Shown piece by piece: positions 7,908 through 16,376 of a stretch of DNA of 63,483 nt. Each line of letters begins with the position of its first letter. Positions within the stretch are counted from its first letter, which is position 1. Position numbers and translations under genes: made by a program. Under the pieces are notes generated by a model, which was not told the origin of the DNA, did not search any database, and worked only from the letters and a program-made list of their open reading frames with translations. The DNA is taken from contig JAFDDA010000008.1 of NCBI GenBank assembly GCA_019311105.1, positions 1 to 63,483 on the forward strand. Direction: 5' to 3'. This DNA is from Deltaproteobacteria bacterium (GTDB lineage Bacteria > Myxococcota_A > UBA9160 > JAFDDA01).

Positions 7908-8777
7908 ATGCGATTGTCGATCACCGCACTCCTGCTCCTGCTCTCGCCTCTGCCCGCCACGGCGGCATCGATCAGCGGTGTCTGCCCGGACGGGAGCATC
8001 TTCATCGTCCATGACCGCGCCCGGATCCCGTGCCGCGCGGCGAAGGAGGTCGCCCCGAGCGACATCCCGCCCGTCCGGCCCGAGTATCTGCCGCGGCCCT
8101 ACAACTGGCAGGTCTATCGTGAAGGCGCGAATCCGAACAACCCCTACAACCTGATCGATTCCGCGCGCCGCGTGCGCGAGCTGCAGACCCACGGCTCGGC
8201 CTCCGCACCCCCGGCGGTCGGAACGAGCCCCATCGAGCCTCGCGGCGCCTTCGGGTCCGCCGGTGCAACCGGAGCGCGCCCAGGCGTCGCCGGAGCGCCG
8301 CCCGCGTGGGCCCGGGCGCCCGAGCCGCCCCCGGCGACGCTCACACTCTCTCAGGACGAGGTCCGGGATCTCTTCCTGATCGTCGAGCTCTCCCAACGCA
8401 CCGCGCCCGGACGCTTCGTGAAAGAGGACGCGCGCGGTGACGCCGCACTCGAGGTCTCCATCGCGTGGTCGGCAGCCTTCGAGGCGCGCTTCCGCGAGAG
8501 CGTGCCCCGCGGCGGCGGCGGCGTGCTGCTCTTCACGGTGCTCGCCCATCAACCCGACGTCTTCCATCCGAACTTCACGTTCGTCCAGGGCCACGAGACG
8601 TTCAGCCCGACGCCGGACGACTCCCTCCAGTTCGGCTTCCTCGAAGGCGGTGCGGGCGAACTCCCCACCGAGGGCGTGGCCCTCGGCTACGTCGTCCTGC
8701 CAAGCCAGATGGATCTCAGCGAGCGCTTCGACCTCTACTGGAACGACCGCCGGATCGAGATCCTCCTCCAGCCCTGA
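7908..8777 (+). CDS. Exported protein of unknown function
   Basis: The product is not recognised. ATG 7908 has GGAG 5-8 nt upstream and starts a clean signal peptide (MRLSITALLLLLSPLPATAA), giving a 289-aa precursor. Upstream in-frame ATGs exist at 7830, 7860 and 7890 inside the 30-bp repeat. They would add MTRRLRDLPP repeats before the signal peptide and are less likely. The mature N-terminus has two Cys (GVCPDG, IPCRAA) that could form a disulfide. A Pro/Ala/Gly-rich linker (about 95-145) leads to a globular C-terminal domain beginning LTLSQDEVRDLFLIVEL. The gene belongs to the run of exported-protein genes from 5915. Its last 62 nt overlap the low-complexity tail of the convergent pseudouridine synthase gene. 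Confidence 0.75.
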   Translation: MRLSITALLLLLSPLPATAASISGVCPDGSIFIVHDRARIPCRAAKEVAPSDIPPVRPEYLPRPYNWQVYREGANPNNPYNLIDSARRVRELQTHGSASAPPAVGTSPIEPRGAFGSAGATGARPGVAGAPPAWARAPEPPPATLTLSQDEVRDLFLIVELSQRTAPGRFVKEDARGDAALEVSIAWSAAFEARFRESVPRGGGGVLLFTVLAHQPDVFHPNFTFVQGHETFSPTPDDSLQFGFLEGGAGELPTEGVALGYVVLPSQMDLSERFDLYWNDRRIEILLQP

Positions 8778-9561
8778 CGGGCTTTCCGCCGCCGCCCGAG
8801 CCGGGCTTGGAAGGCCCCTTCCCCTTCGGCGCGCCCTGACGCCGAGCGTGGGCCTGGAGCTTACCTTCCTCGGTGGGCGTGAGGCGGCGGGCCTGACCGC
8901 CGGGCAACTCCCCCAACACGAGCGGGCCCATTCGCGTGCGCACGAGTTGAAGCACGGAATGCCCCAGCGCTTTCATCGAGAGACGGATCTGGCGCTTGCG
9001 GCCTTCGATCAGGGTCAGCGTGAAGGTGGTTCGGTCATGACGCGCCTCGAAGTGGGGGCGACCCACCGTGGCCGGTGAAGTCCGGACGCCCGTCTCGAGC
9101 CGGAGCCCCTTCTCGAGCTTGCGAATCGAGCCTTCGGACAACCGCCCCTTCACGACGACGCGATAGACGCGAGGGCTCTCGCGCGAGGGGTGGAGCAGCG
9201 CCTGGGCAAGCTCGCCGTCGTTGGTCACGAGCAGCAGGCCCTCGGTGTCGCGATCGAGCCGCCCCACCGGGTAGAGCCGCACCTTCCGCTCGGGAACGAG
9301 GTCCATGACCGTGCGCCGACCTTCGGGGTCGCGGGCGGTCGTCAGCACGCCCCTCGGCTTGTTGAGCATCCAGTAGACGTGTCGTTCGGCGCGAACCGGG
9401 CGGCCGTCCAGGGTGACATGGTCCGCCTCGCCGTCCGCACTGTCGCCGATGCTCGCAACGGCACCGTTGACGGCGACGCGGCCCGCCCGGATCAAACTCT
9501 CGCAGTGCCGGCGAGAGCCCACGCCGGCGGCGGCGAGGATCTTCTGGAGTCGTTCGCGAAT
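8716..9561 (-). CDS. RsuA/RluB-family pseudouridine synthase (non-canonical start)
   Basis: This enzyme isomerises uridine in rRNA (RluB/RluE/RsuA family; the exact target is not determined). An N-terminal S4 RNA-binding domain (RLQKILAAAGVGSRRHCESLI) leads into the synthase domain with NKPRGVLTTARDPEGR, catalytic Asp in YPVGRLDRDTEGLLLVTNDG, and EGRKRQIRLSMKALGH. A Gly/Arg/Ser-rich basic tail follows. The start is odd: there is no ATG, GTG or TTG before the S4 domain. The first GTG, at 9522, would remove RLQKILAAAG. The interval given uses ATT 9561, a rare initiator. The only other codons back to the scpB stop (TAG 9586-9588, same frame) are AWDGPKPD. Initiation at ATT, readthrough from scpB or a base error are all possible. 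Confidence 0.85.
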   Translation of the reverse strand: MRERLQKILAAAGVGSRRHCESLIRAGRVAVNGAVASIGDSADGEADHVTLDGRPVRAERHVYWMLNKPRGVLTTARDPEGRRTVMDLVPERKVRLYPVGRLDRDTEGLLLVTNDGELAQALLHPSRESPRVYRVVVKGRLSEGSIRKLEKGLRLETGVRTSPATVGRPHFEARHDRTTFTLTLIEGRKRQIRLSMKALGHSVLQLVRTRMGPLVLGELPGGQARRLTPTEEGKLQAHARRQGAPKGKGPSKPGSGGGGKPVRAGGGSRSGGRSSRGRSAR

Positions 9562-9585
9562 GTCCGGTTTCGGCCCGTCCCAGGC

Positions 9586-10272
9586 CTAGTGAAGACCGCC
9601 CGGGGGCGCCGCCTCCACGGGCTCGGGGTCCTCGGCCGTCGGGTCGCGCGCTTCGTCCGTCGCCACGGAGCCCACGGGCAGCACGGCGCCGGCCTCTTCG
9701 CCGCCCACCGAGCTGAGCCGCGCGTCGCCGGCTGCGAGGCCTTCCTCGCCGAGCAGTTCCTCCATGTCCCGCAGCGTCGGCAGGTCGCGCAGGCTCGGCA
9801 GGCCGAAGACCTCGAGGAAGCGCTTGCTGGTCGCATAGAGGATCGGACGACCGGGCACGTCGCGATGGCCGGCAATGCGGACGAGCTTCCGCTCCGTCAG
9901 GCCGCGAAGGATCGGCCCGACGTCGACACCGCGCACGTGCTCGACCTCGGCGCGGGTCACGGGCTGGCGGTAGGCCACGATCGCGAGCGTCTCGAGCGCC
10001 GCGCGCGAAAGACGCGCCGGCCGTTGCTCGTGCATCTGCTGGACGTAGTTCGCGAGGTCGGCCCGCGTCCGGAGCTGGAACCCGCCGGCGACCTCCCAGA
10101 TCTCGAAGCCGCGCTCGTTCTGTTCGTAGAATTCGTTCAGCTCGCGGACCAGCTCGCTGACCAGGCCCGGCTTGCCCCGCGGAACGAGGTCGGCGAGACG
10201 CACGGCAGAGATCGGCTCCGGTGAGGCGAGGATCAAGGCCTCGATCAGCCGGCGTTTCGCGTCACGATCCAT
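9586..10272 (-). CDS. scpB: Segregation and condensation protein B
   Basis: ScpB is the winged-helix dimer partner of ScpA in the SMC-ScpAB condensin that organises and segregates chromosomes. The 228-aa product shows the family core: IEALILASPEPISAVRLADL, FQLRTRADLANYVQQM, ARLSRAALETLAIVAYRQPV with TRAEVEHVRGVDVGPILRGL, and RPILYATSKRFLEVFGL. An acidic, Pro-rich tail of about 50 residues is extra. It lies 30 nt downstream of scpA, the usual order. Its TAG stop is in the same frame as the pseudouridine synthase that follows; scpB next to an rluB-like gene is a common bacterial arrangement. Confidence 0.96.
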   Translation of the reverse strand: MDRDAKRRLIEALILASPEPISAVRLADLVPRGKPGLVSELVRELNEFYEQNERGFEIWEVAGGFQLRTRADLANYVQQMHEQRPARLSRAALETLAIVAYRQPVTRAEVEHVRGVDVGPILRGLTERKLVRIAGHRDVPGRPILYATSKRFLEVFGLPSLRDLPTLRDMEELLGEEGLAAGDARLSSVGGEEAGAVLPVGSVATDEARDPTAEDPEPVEAAPPGGLH

Positions 10273-10302
10273 GGCAGCGGGTCCCCTTCTCCGTCGTCAT
10301 CC

Positions 10303-11151
10303 CTACATGTACTCCGAAATACGCGTGGTCCAATCTGATTCGAGCTCGCCGTCCCGGCCCCGCACGTGGATCGGGCCCTCGGGCGCACCCGCGTCGGTGC
10401 GCCCCTGATAGAGCCGCAGGACACCGAGGCGAGCGAGTTCGAGGACCGCGAGAAAGGTCGCGACGATGATCCCCTTGGTCAGTTCCCGGGTGTCGCCCGC
10501 ATCGCACAGCAGGGCCATGAACTCCACCGGGGCGGCGCCCTCGAGTTGATCCATGACGACGACCATGCGCTCTCGCACGGTGATCGGCTCGCTGAAGAGC
10601 TCGTGGGCCGCCCCCGAGGCCGGGGCCGAACGCAGGACATCCCGCAAGGCGCCGAGCAGCGACGTGAGATCGACGGTGATCTCACGGTCCTCTTCGGGGG
10701 GTCGATCCGGCTGGGTGGGGCTGGCTGGGAAGACATCGCGGCCGAGTCGGTGGCGATCCCCGAGTGTGTCGGCCACTTCCTTGTAGCGCTGATAGTCGAG
10801 CAGCCTGCGCACGAGTTCGGCGCGCGGGTCGATGCCCTCCTCGCCGTCGTCCTCGAGTTCGATCGGAAGCAACATCTGCGACTTGATCCACGCAAGGGTC
10901 GCGGCCATCACGAGGTACTCGCTGGCCACGTCGATGTTGAGCTCGCGCATGAGGTCGAGGTACCCGAGGTACTGCTCGCAGACGCGCGCGATCGGAATGT
11001 CGGTGATCTCGACTTCGTTCAACCGGGTGAGTTGCAACAAGAGATCGAGCGGCCCTTCGAAGATGGGCAGCTTCACCGCATACGGTGTCGGCGTGGCGAC
11101 CGGCGGCACGAGGTCTGCCGGCATCGGGATTCCCTGACTCGGGGTCTCCAT
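10303..11151 (-). CDS. scpA: Segregation and condensation protein A
   Basis: ScpA is the kleisin subunit that bridges SMC heads. The 282-aa product has the typical N-terminal PIFEGPLDLLLQLTRLNEVEITDIPIARVCEQYLGYLDLM segment (shown in parts: FEGPLDLLL, EVEITDIPI), YLVMAATLAWIKSQMLLP, and a C-terminal winged helix around VEFMALLCDAGDTRELTKGI followed by FLAVLELARLGVLRLYQ. The start ATG has GGAGAG 5-8 nt upstream. Its partner scpB follows 30 nt later. About 100 nt separate it from the upstream nucleotidyltransferase gene, so it may have its own promoter, though none is obvious. Confidence 0.96.
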   Translation of the reverse strand: METPSQGIPMPADLVPPVATPTPYAVKLPIFEGPLDLLLQLTRLNEVEITDIPIARVCEQYLGYLDLMRELNIDVASEYLVMAATLAWIKSQMLLPIELEDDGEEGIDPRAELVRRLLDYQRYKEVADTLGDRHRLGRDVFPASPTQPDRPPEEDREITVDLTSLLGALRDVLRSAPASGAAHELFSEPITVRERMVVVMDQLEGAAPVEFMALLCDAGDTRELTKGIIVATFLAVLELARLGVLRLYQGRTDAGAPEGPIHVRGRDGELESDWTTRISEYM

Positions 11152-11253
11152 GTGCTCTCCGAGGATGAGCTTTTCAAATGGGGGGGAGGTGAGACGACTA
11201 TGGGCAATCCCCGGGGGTGAATCAAGCTCGGAGGTGGGATTCTGGCCCCAGTC

Positions 11254-12627
11254 CTAGCTCTTTTTCGGCTTCCCCGGCCGGGGCCTGGACGATCGACGCT
11301 TGCCTCCCCGGGCCGCCTGCGGCTTTCGTCCCCGGGCACGCCGGGCCAGTTCACCGACCAGGGCCAGGGCCGCCTCCCGCGACTCGACCTCCCCGTCGAG
11401 GAACGCCGTCCGGACTCGCGAAAGCGCTCGACCCACGGCCGGGCCGGAAAGCCCCGCGGCCACGAGATCGCGGCCGTCTACGGGCACGCGGCGACGGCGG
11501 TCCTCGGCAGCCCAGCGGGCGACCCGGCGAGCCATCGCCGGGGGAGCGCTTGCATGAAGGGCCAGCAGCTCTTCGTCGGGCACCGGCCCGAGGACGGCAT
11601 CGATCGCACCCCGGCCGCGCGCCTTGCCGAGCTGGCGCAACCAACGGTCCCGGGCGGCCGGGAACTCGCCGAGCCGCGTGATTGCATCGCCGCGGATGCC
11701 GAACCGGCTCGCCGCTCGGCGGCGCAGGCCGGCCGGGAGCGGCCCGAGCCAAAGGGCGAGCCCGGCGAGCACGGCGCGCGCCCGGATCGGAAACGGCGGC
11801 TCCGCTAGGGCACGCCCCAGGCGACGCAACGGCGTGACGGCTTCGGCTCGGAGTTCGAGCCCCGGCTCGAGGGCGGCGAGCACGTGCCAGCTCGACAGGC
11901 GCCGCAACGCATCGGCGGGGTTCACGTGCAGCCGGGCATCGAGGAACGTCTTCTCGAGTTCGTGTCGCAGGCGGTCGCCGCTCACGCGACCAAAAGCGCC
12001 CTCGCGCAGGGAGTCGCGCAGAGCCGTACGGCTGCCGCGCGTGAGGGAGAAGCCGAGACGCGGCGCGAGCCGCGCGGCGCGCAGGGCGCGCGTCGGGTCG
12101 TCGCAGAAGCTTCGGGCATGGTGCACACGCAGAACCTTCTCGTGGAGGTCCGCGAGCCCACCCTGGGGGTCGATCAGCCCCGAGTGTCGGCGCCGCGCCG
12201 CAGGCGACAGCGGCAAGGCCAGGGAGTTCACGGTGAAGTCCCGCCGCGCGAGGTCCGTCTCCAGACTTCCCGGCGCCACGACCGGGAGCGCCCCGGGGTG
12301 CGCGTAGGTCTCGCTGCGCACGGTGGCGAGGTCGATCTTGCCCTCGCCCTTCCCGACCGCCACAGTGCCGAAGCGGCCGTGGCTGACGACGGGCACACCG
12401 TCGGGCGCCGCGCGCTCGGCCAGCCAGGCAGCGGAGCGGTCCTCGGTCGGGACGATCAGGAGGTCGACATCGCGGATCGGCAGGCCGAGCAGATGGTCGC
12501 GAACGGGCCCGCCCACGAGGAAGACCGCGATCTTCTCGGCCCGCGCCACCTTCAGGACCGCATCCACGAGCGGCCGAGTCGGCGGCGGGAGCGCCGAGAG
12601 CGCTTCCGCCAGGGTCGGCTCGTTCAC
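11254..12627 (-). CDS. tRNA nucleotidyltransferase / poly(A) polymerase family protein
   Basis: A class II nucleotidyltransferase: the head domain shows FLVGGPVRDHLLGLPIRDVDLLI with metal-binding DVD, then DFTVNSLALPL and DDPTRALRAARLAPRLGFSL, the R/D motifs that select CTP and ATP in CCA-adding enzymes and poly(A) polymerases. CCA addition is most likely; an A-adding or poly(A) role cannot be excluded. GTG 12627 is chosen, giving 457 aa and leaving 52 nt after xerD. The frame stays open further upstream into xerD, but that sequence is Arg-rich and unlike the family. The C-terminal half is helical and ends in a basic KR-rich tail. It lies in the minus-strand run after glnD and xerD. Confidence 0.88.
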   Translation of the reverse strand: MNEPTLAEALSALPPPTRPLVDAVLKVARAEKIAVFLVGGPVRDHLLGLPIRDVDLLIVPTEDRSAAWLAERAAPDGVPVVSHGRFGTVAVGKGEGKIDLATVRSETYAHPGALPVVAPGSLETDLARRDFTVNSLALPLSPAARRRHSGLIDPQGGLADLHEKVLRVHHARSFCDDPTRALRAARLAPRLGFSLTRGSRTALRDSLREGAFGRVSGDRLRHELEKTFLDARLHVNPADALRRLSSWHVLAALEPGLELRAEAVTPLRRLGRALAEPPFPIRARAVLAGLALWLGPLPAGLRRRAASRFGIRGDAITRLGEFPAARDRWLRQLGKARGRGAIDAVLGPVPDEELLALHASAPPAMARRVARWAAEDRRRRVPVDGRDLVAAGLSGPAVGRALSRVRTAFLDGEVESREAALALVGELARRARGRKPQAARGGKRRSSRPRPGKPKKS

Positions 12628-12679
12628 CTGGGACTCGCGGGGTCGATGGATCTCGTGCGCTCCAGCGCGCGATGCCCGC

Positions 12680-13693
12680 TCATGCCGGCGGCTTCTTCGC
12701 CGCAGGCGTCGAAGCCTTCTTGCGCTTGCGCCCGCCACCCCGCGGGTGCCGCGTCTCCACGGTTTCGCGGAGGCGCTTGCGACTCACGTGAGTGTAGATC
12801 TCGGTGGTCGAGAGGTCGGCGTGGCCGAGCATCTCCTGGACGGCGCGCAGATCGGCGCCCCCTTCGAGGAGATCGGTCGCAAACGCGTGTCGCAAAACGT
12901 GCGGCGAAACCCGCTCACGCGGAATCCCGGCGGCGCGAGCCAGACCCCGAAGCCGCTCGAAAAAATTCTGACGCGTCATGGCCGTCCCACGGCGCGAGAG
13001 GAAGACCGCGTCGGTGTCGCGCCGGGCCACGCGCTCAAGGATCGGCCGCGCCTCGGCGAGGTAGAGCTCAAGGGCTTCGAGGGCCGGCTCGCCGACGGGG
13101 ACGATCCGCTCCTTGCGGCCCTTCCCGAGCACGCGGACCAGGCCGGCCCGCCGATCCAGGCCGGCGAGAGGGAGCGAGACGAGCTCGCTGACGCGCAGGC
13201 CCGAACCGTAGAGCAGCTCCAGCATGGCCCGATCTCTGCAGCCGAGAGGGTCGTCCGGGTCGGCGGCATCGAGCAGGGCCTGGGTCTCGTCGGGCCGCAG
13301 GATGCGGGGCAGCGGCTTGGGGAAGCGGGGTGTCTCGACACCGTCGAGCGGGTCGACGACGCACTCCCCGTTTCGCGCGCCATGCTGTACGAAACGTCGG
13401 ACGGCCACCAACGCCCGGGCGCGACTGCGCGGGCCGAGGCCTTCGCGTTCGAGGTGCTGGACGAAACCCGTGACGTGGCGCCGCTCGAGGTCGGCCAGCT
13501 TTCCCACACTTTGCGTTTCGAGCCAGCTCGTGAAGCGCGCGAGGTCGTGGGCGTAGGCCTCGAGCGTGCGACGCGAGAGATTCCGCTCGACCGCGGCATG
13601 CGCCAAGAAGGCGTCGACGGAGGCATCCAGTCGCGCGAGTCGCGGACTCACGGGTGCGGGCCTGCGCCGCTGCAGTGCCTCACGGCGTCGCAT
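12680..13693 (-). CDS. xerD: Site-specific tyrosine recombinase XerD
   Basis: XerD with XerC resolves chromosome dimers at dif. The 337-aa product has an N-terminal SAM-like core-binding domain (FLAHAAVERNLSRRTLEAYAHDL) and the catalytic set: Arg in YGSGLRVSELVSL, Lys in GKGRKERIVPVG, H-x-x-R in SPHVLRHAFATDLLEGGADL, His in LGHADLSTTEIYTHV, and the nucleophile Tyr in that same IYTHV. XerC is the alternative, but the context and the ADLRAVQEMLGHADLSTT pattern favour XerD. A Lys/Ala/Pro-rich tail of about 25 residues is unusual. The start overlaps the end of glnD by 14 nt, implying coupled translation. Confidence 0.92.
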   Translation of the reverse strand: MRRREALQRRRPAPVSPRLARLDASVDAFLAHAAVERNLSRRTLEAYAHDLARFTSWLETQSVGKLADLERRHVTGFVQHLEREGLGPRSRARALVAVRRFVQHGARNGECVVDPLDGVETPRFPKPLPRILRPDETQALLDAADPDDPLGCRDRAMLELLYGSGLRVSELVSLPLAGLDRRAGLVRVLGKGRKERIVPVGEPALEALELYLAEARPILERVARRDTDAVFLSRRGTAMTRQNFFERLRGLARAAGIPRERVSPHVLRHAFATDLLEGGADLRAVQEMLGHADLSTTEIYTHVSRKRLRETVETRHPRGGGRKRKKASTPAAKKPPA

Positions 13694-16376
13694 CCGGCGA
13701 GTGCTCCAGTACGGACTGGACGGCTCGTTCCAGACGATCCAGTTCCGCCGGGTCCGTGATCTTGTTGCCTTTGTGATCCTTCAGATAGAACGTGTCGGTA
13801 ACCTGGTCGAGGATCGTGGCCGCCTTCGAGATGAAGACCTCGTGGCCCAGGTCGGCAACGGTCCGGGTGAGGTCGTAGAGCAGGCCTTGCCGGTCGTTCG
13901 CGGCTACGTCGATGATCGTGTAGAAGTCCGACTCCGAGTTCGACAGCAACACCGACTGCGGGCTCGCCACCGGCGGCGACGGTTGGCCCAGGACGTTCCG
14001 CCGCTGGTGCACCATCTCGCCCACGTCGACTGTGCCCTCGAGGGCCGAGCGCAAGGTGCGCCGCACGTAGTCCCAGGCGATCTCCTGCTCCTCTTCTCCG
14101 CCCGCCGGAGTCGTGACCCGGTAGACCTCGAGGGCCAACCCCGAACGCGTGGTGTAGACGTGGGAGCCGAGGATGTTGATGCCGCCCGCCGTGAGGGCGC
14201 CCGCGACGGTGGAATAGAGGCGCGGTACGTCCTGCGTGCAGACGATGAACTCCGAGAAGTCGCCGCGCATCGCTCGCACGGCCGTCGCCATCAACTCGCC
14301 GGGCTTCAGGCCGAAGACGACCATGGCGTGGCGCCCGATCTGGCGCGGCGTGTGCGAGACGAAGTAGCGCTGCGGCATCACGTCGAAGAACTCGTCCACT
14401 CTCGAGTCGGCCACCCCGGCCGAGCGAAGATCCTTGCGGGCTGCGTCGCGGCGTACGTCGACCCGGCCCTGGATCTGTTCGAAGGCTCGCTGCGGGTCCT
14501 GGCCGCCGGCTTCGAGATACTCCGACGTGCGTTCGAAGAGCTCACGCAACAGGAACCCCTTCCACTCGGTCCAGGCCTTGGGCGACGAGGCGCGGATGTC
14601 GGCGAAGGTGAGCAGGTAGAGGTTTCGCAGGTTCTCCCGGTCGCCGGCCTGGCGGGCAAACTCGACGATGAGCTTCGGGTCCGAGAGGTCGCGGCGCTGG
14701 GCCACGTGCGACATGAACAGGTGATGCTTCACGAGGTAGCAGACGCGGGCCGCTCGCACGGGTGAGAGCCCGAGCCGCTCGACGGTCCGGCGTGCCCGAT
14801 CGAACCCCTTGTCGGAATGATCGCCGCCCAGCCCCTTTCCGATGTCGTGGAGCAGACAGCCGAGGTAGAGGACGGCCTTGTCCGGCACTTCGTTCTGCAC
14901 GAGCGCGGTCAGGTCGGGAACGAAGGCGCGGTACTCGTTCTTCCACAGGCGACGCAGCTCCTCGACGAGGAAGATGCTGTGCACGTCCACGGTGTAGGTG
15001 TGATAGAGGACCTGCTGCCAGCGGCACACAATGTGCTGCCACTCGGGCAGGAACGCGCCGAGCAGGCCCACCTCGTTCATGATCATGAGCGTGCGCATCA
15101 CCCGGTGCTCGGCTTCGAGGATGGCAAGGAACTGGGCCGTGTTCTCGGGGTGCGAGCAGTAGGCCTCGTCCACCAGGTCGAGGGATTCGCGCACGAATCG
15201 TTGGGCCGTGCGCGAGAGCGCGACGTCCTCCTGCTGGGCGACGAAGAACGCGGACAGCAGCCGGGCGGGCTTTTCGCGCAGGTGCTCCAGGCTCGGGATC
15301 TCGAGATGCCCCTCCACGATGCGGAAGCCGTCCCCCGCTTCGCGGCTCACGCGCCGGGCCCGCGGGCCGCGGGCCTTGGCGAGACACTGGCCGAGCACCA
15401 ACTCCGAGAGGTTCCGCACCACGCGAACGTGGCGGTAGTAATCCTGCATGAAGCGCTCGACCGGCAACGCCCGTTCATCGTCGACGTAGCCCCACTCCCG
15501 GGCGATCCGATCCTGGAGCTCGAAGCTCATCTGGTCATGCTTGCGGCCCGACACGATGTGGAGTTCGTTGCGGACGCGCCACATGAAGTCGAGGGCCTCG
15601 CGGTAGTCGTGCTCCTCGGCGTCAGTGAGAAGCTTCAGGCGAGCCAGCGCTTCGAGGCTCCCCTCGGTGCCGAACGCAGCGACCGTCGCCCAGCAGGCCG
15701 CGTGGTAGTCGCGCAGGCCGCCGGCCCCTTCCTTCAGATTTGGCTGGAGGAGGTAGATCGATTCTTCGTACCGAGCATGCCGGTCGCGGATCTCGTCCAT
15801 GCGGGCCTGGATCAGGCTTGCCGCGTGCTTTCCCACGTCCTTGCGGACCTTCTCGCGCAGGACGTCGCCGATCTGGGCCTCGCCGGCAAGCACACGCGCG
15901 TCCAGCAGCGCCGTGCGGACCGTACCGTCTTGGGTCGCCATGCGGCGAGTCTCGCGAGCGTCCCGCGTTGCACTGCCCACCTGAAGCCCAGAATCCCACA
16001 GCCAATACTGCATCTTTTCGCAGATCGTCTTGGCCCAGGGCGTCGGCCGGCGGGCGTGCAGGAAGAGGAGATCGATGTCCGAATAGATCGCCATCTCCTG
16101 GCGCGCATAGCCCCCGACGGCGAGCACCGAGAGCGCGTCGCCGCGGCGGCGCGTTCGCTCGCCGGCGACGTCGACGGCGCGGTCGTAGAGCGCTCGGATG
16201 AGCTCGTCGATCAGATCGGAATGCGCTGCATTCACGACGCGCGCGGCGGACTTCTCGCCGTGCAGCGAATGCAGGTACTCGCGGACGTGGTCGATATAGC
16301 CGCGGATCGCCGACACCCAGGCATCCGCGTCGATGTGGGCGGCAAGGTGCTGCCCGATGACCGGCCGCGTGCTCAT
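13680..16376 (-). CDS. glnD: Bifunctional [protein-PII] uridylyltransferase/uridylyl-removing enzyme
   Basis: GlnD senses glutamine and controls PII by adding or removing UMP. The 898 residues show the complete layout: nucleotidyltransferase domain with VGGYARQEMAIYSDIDLLFL (about 100-120; the usual GGYGRGE is GGYARQE here, the DxD pair is intact), the nucleotidyltransferase-associated helical domain with NELHIVSGRKHDQM, HD domain with VDVHSIFLVEEL and CLLHDIGKGLGGDHSDKG (about 460-560), and two C-terminal ACT domains starting near DFSEFIVCTQDVPRLYSTVAG and YTIIDVAANDRQGLLYDLTRT. It overlaps mutS by 4 nt upstream and xerD by 14 nt downstream. No PII gene or ntrBC is visible in the window. Confidence 0.94.
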   Translation of the reverse strand: MSTRPVIGQHLAAHIDADAWVSAIRGYIDHVREYLHSLHGEKSAARVVNAAHSDLIDELIRALYDRAVDVAGERTRRRGDALSVLAVGGYARQEMAIYSDIDLLFLHARRPTPWAKTICEKMQYWLWDSGLQVGSATRDARETRRMATQDGTVRTALLDARVLAGEAQIGDVLREKVRKDVGKHAASLIQARMDEIRDRHARYEESIYLLQPNLKEGAGGLRDYHAACWATVAAFGTEGSLEALARLKLLTDAEEHDYREALDFMWRVRNELHIVSGRKHDQMSFELQDRIAREWGYVDDERALPVERFMQDYYRHVRVVRNLSELVLGQCLAKARGPRARRVSREAGDGFRIVEGHLEIPSLEHLREKPARLLSAFFVAQQEDVALSRTAQRFVRESLDLVDEAYCSHPENTAQFLAILEAEHRVMRTLMIMNEVGLLGAFLPEWQHIVCRWQQVLYHTYTVDVHSIFLVEELRRLWKNEYRAFVPDLTALVQNEVPDKAVLYLGCLLHDIGKGLGGDHSDKGFDRARRTVERLGLSPVRAARVCYLVKHHLFMSHVAQRRDLSDPKLIVEFARQAGDRENLRNLYLLTFADIRASSPKAWTEWKGFLLRELFERTSEYLEAGGQDPQRAFEQIQGRVDVRRDAARKDLRSAGVADSRVDEFFDVMPQRYFVSHTPRQIGRHAMVVFGLKPGELMATAVRAMRGDFSEFIVCTQDVPRLYSTVAGALTAGGINILGSHVYTTRSGLALEVYRVTTPAGGEEEQEIAWDYVRRTLRSALEGTVDVGEMVHQRRNVLGQPSPPVASPQSVLLSNSESDFYTIIDVAANDRQGLLYDLTRTVADLGHEVFISKAATILDQVTDTFYLKDHKGNKITDPAELDRLERAVQSVLEHSPDATP

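Noticed and set aside
12323..13759. A 478-codon plus-strand frame opposite the nucleotidyltransferase and XerD genes
   Set aside because: No recognisable domains, and both strands' true genes are well supported.
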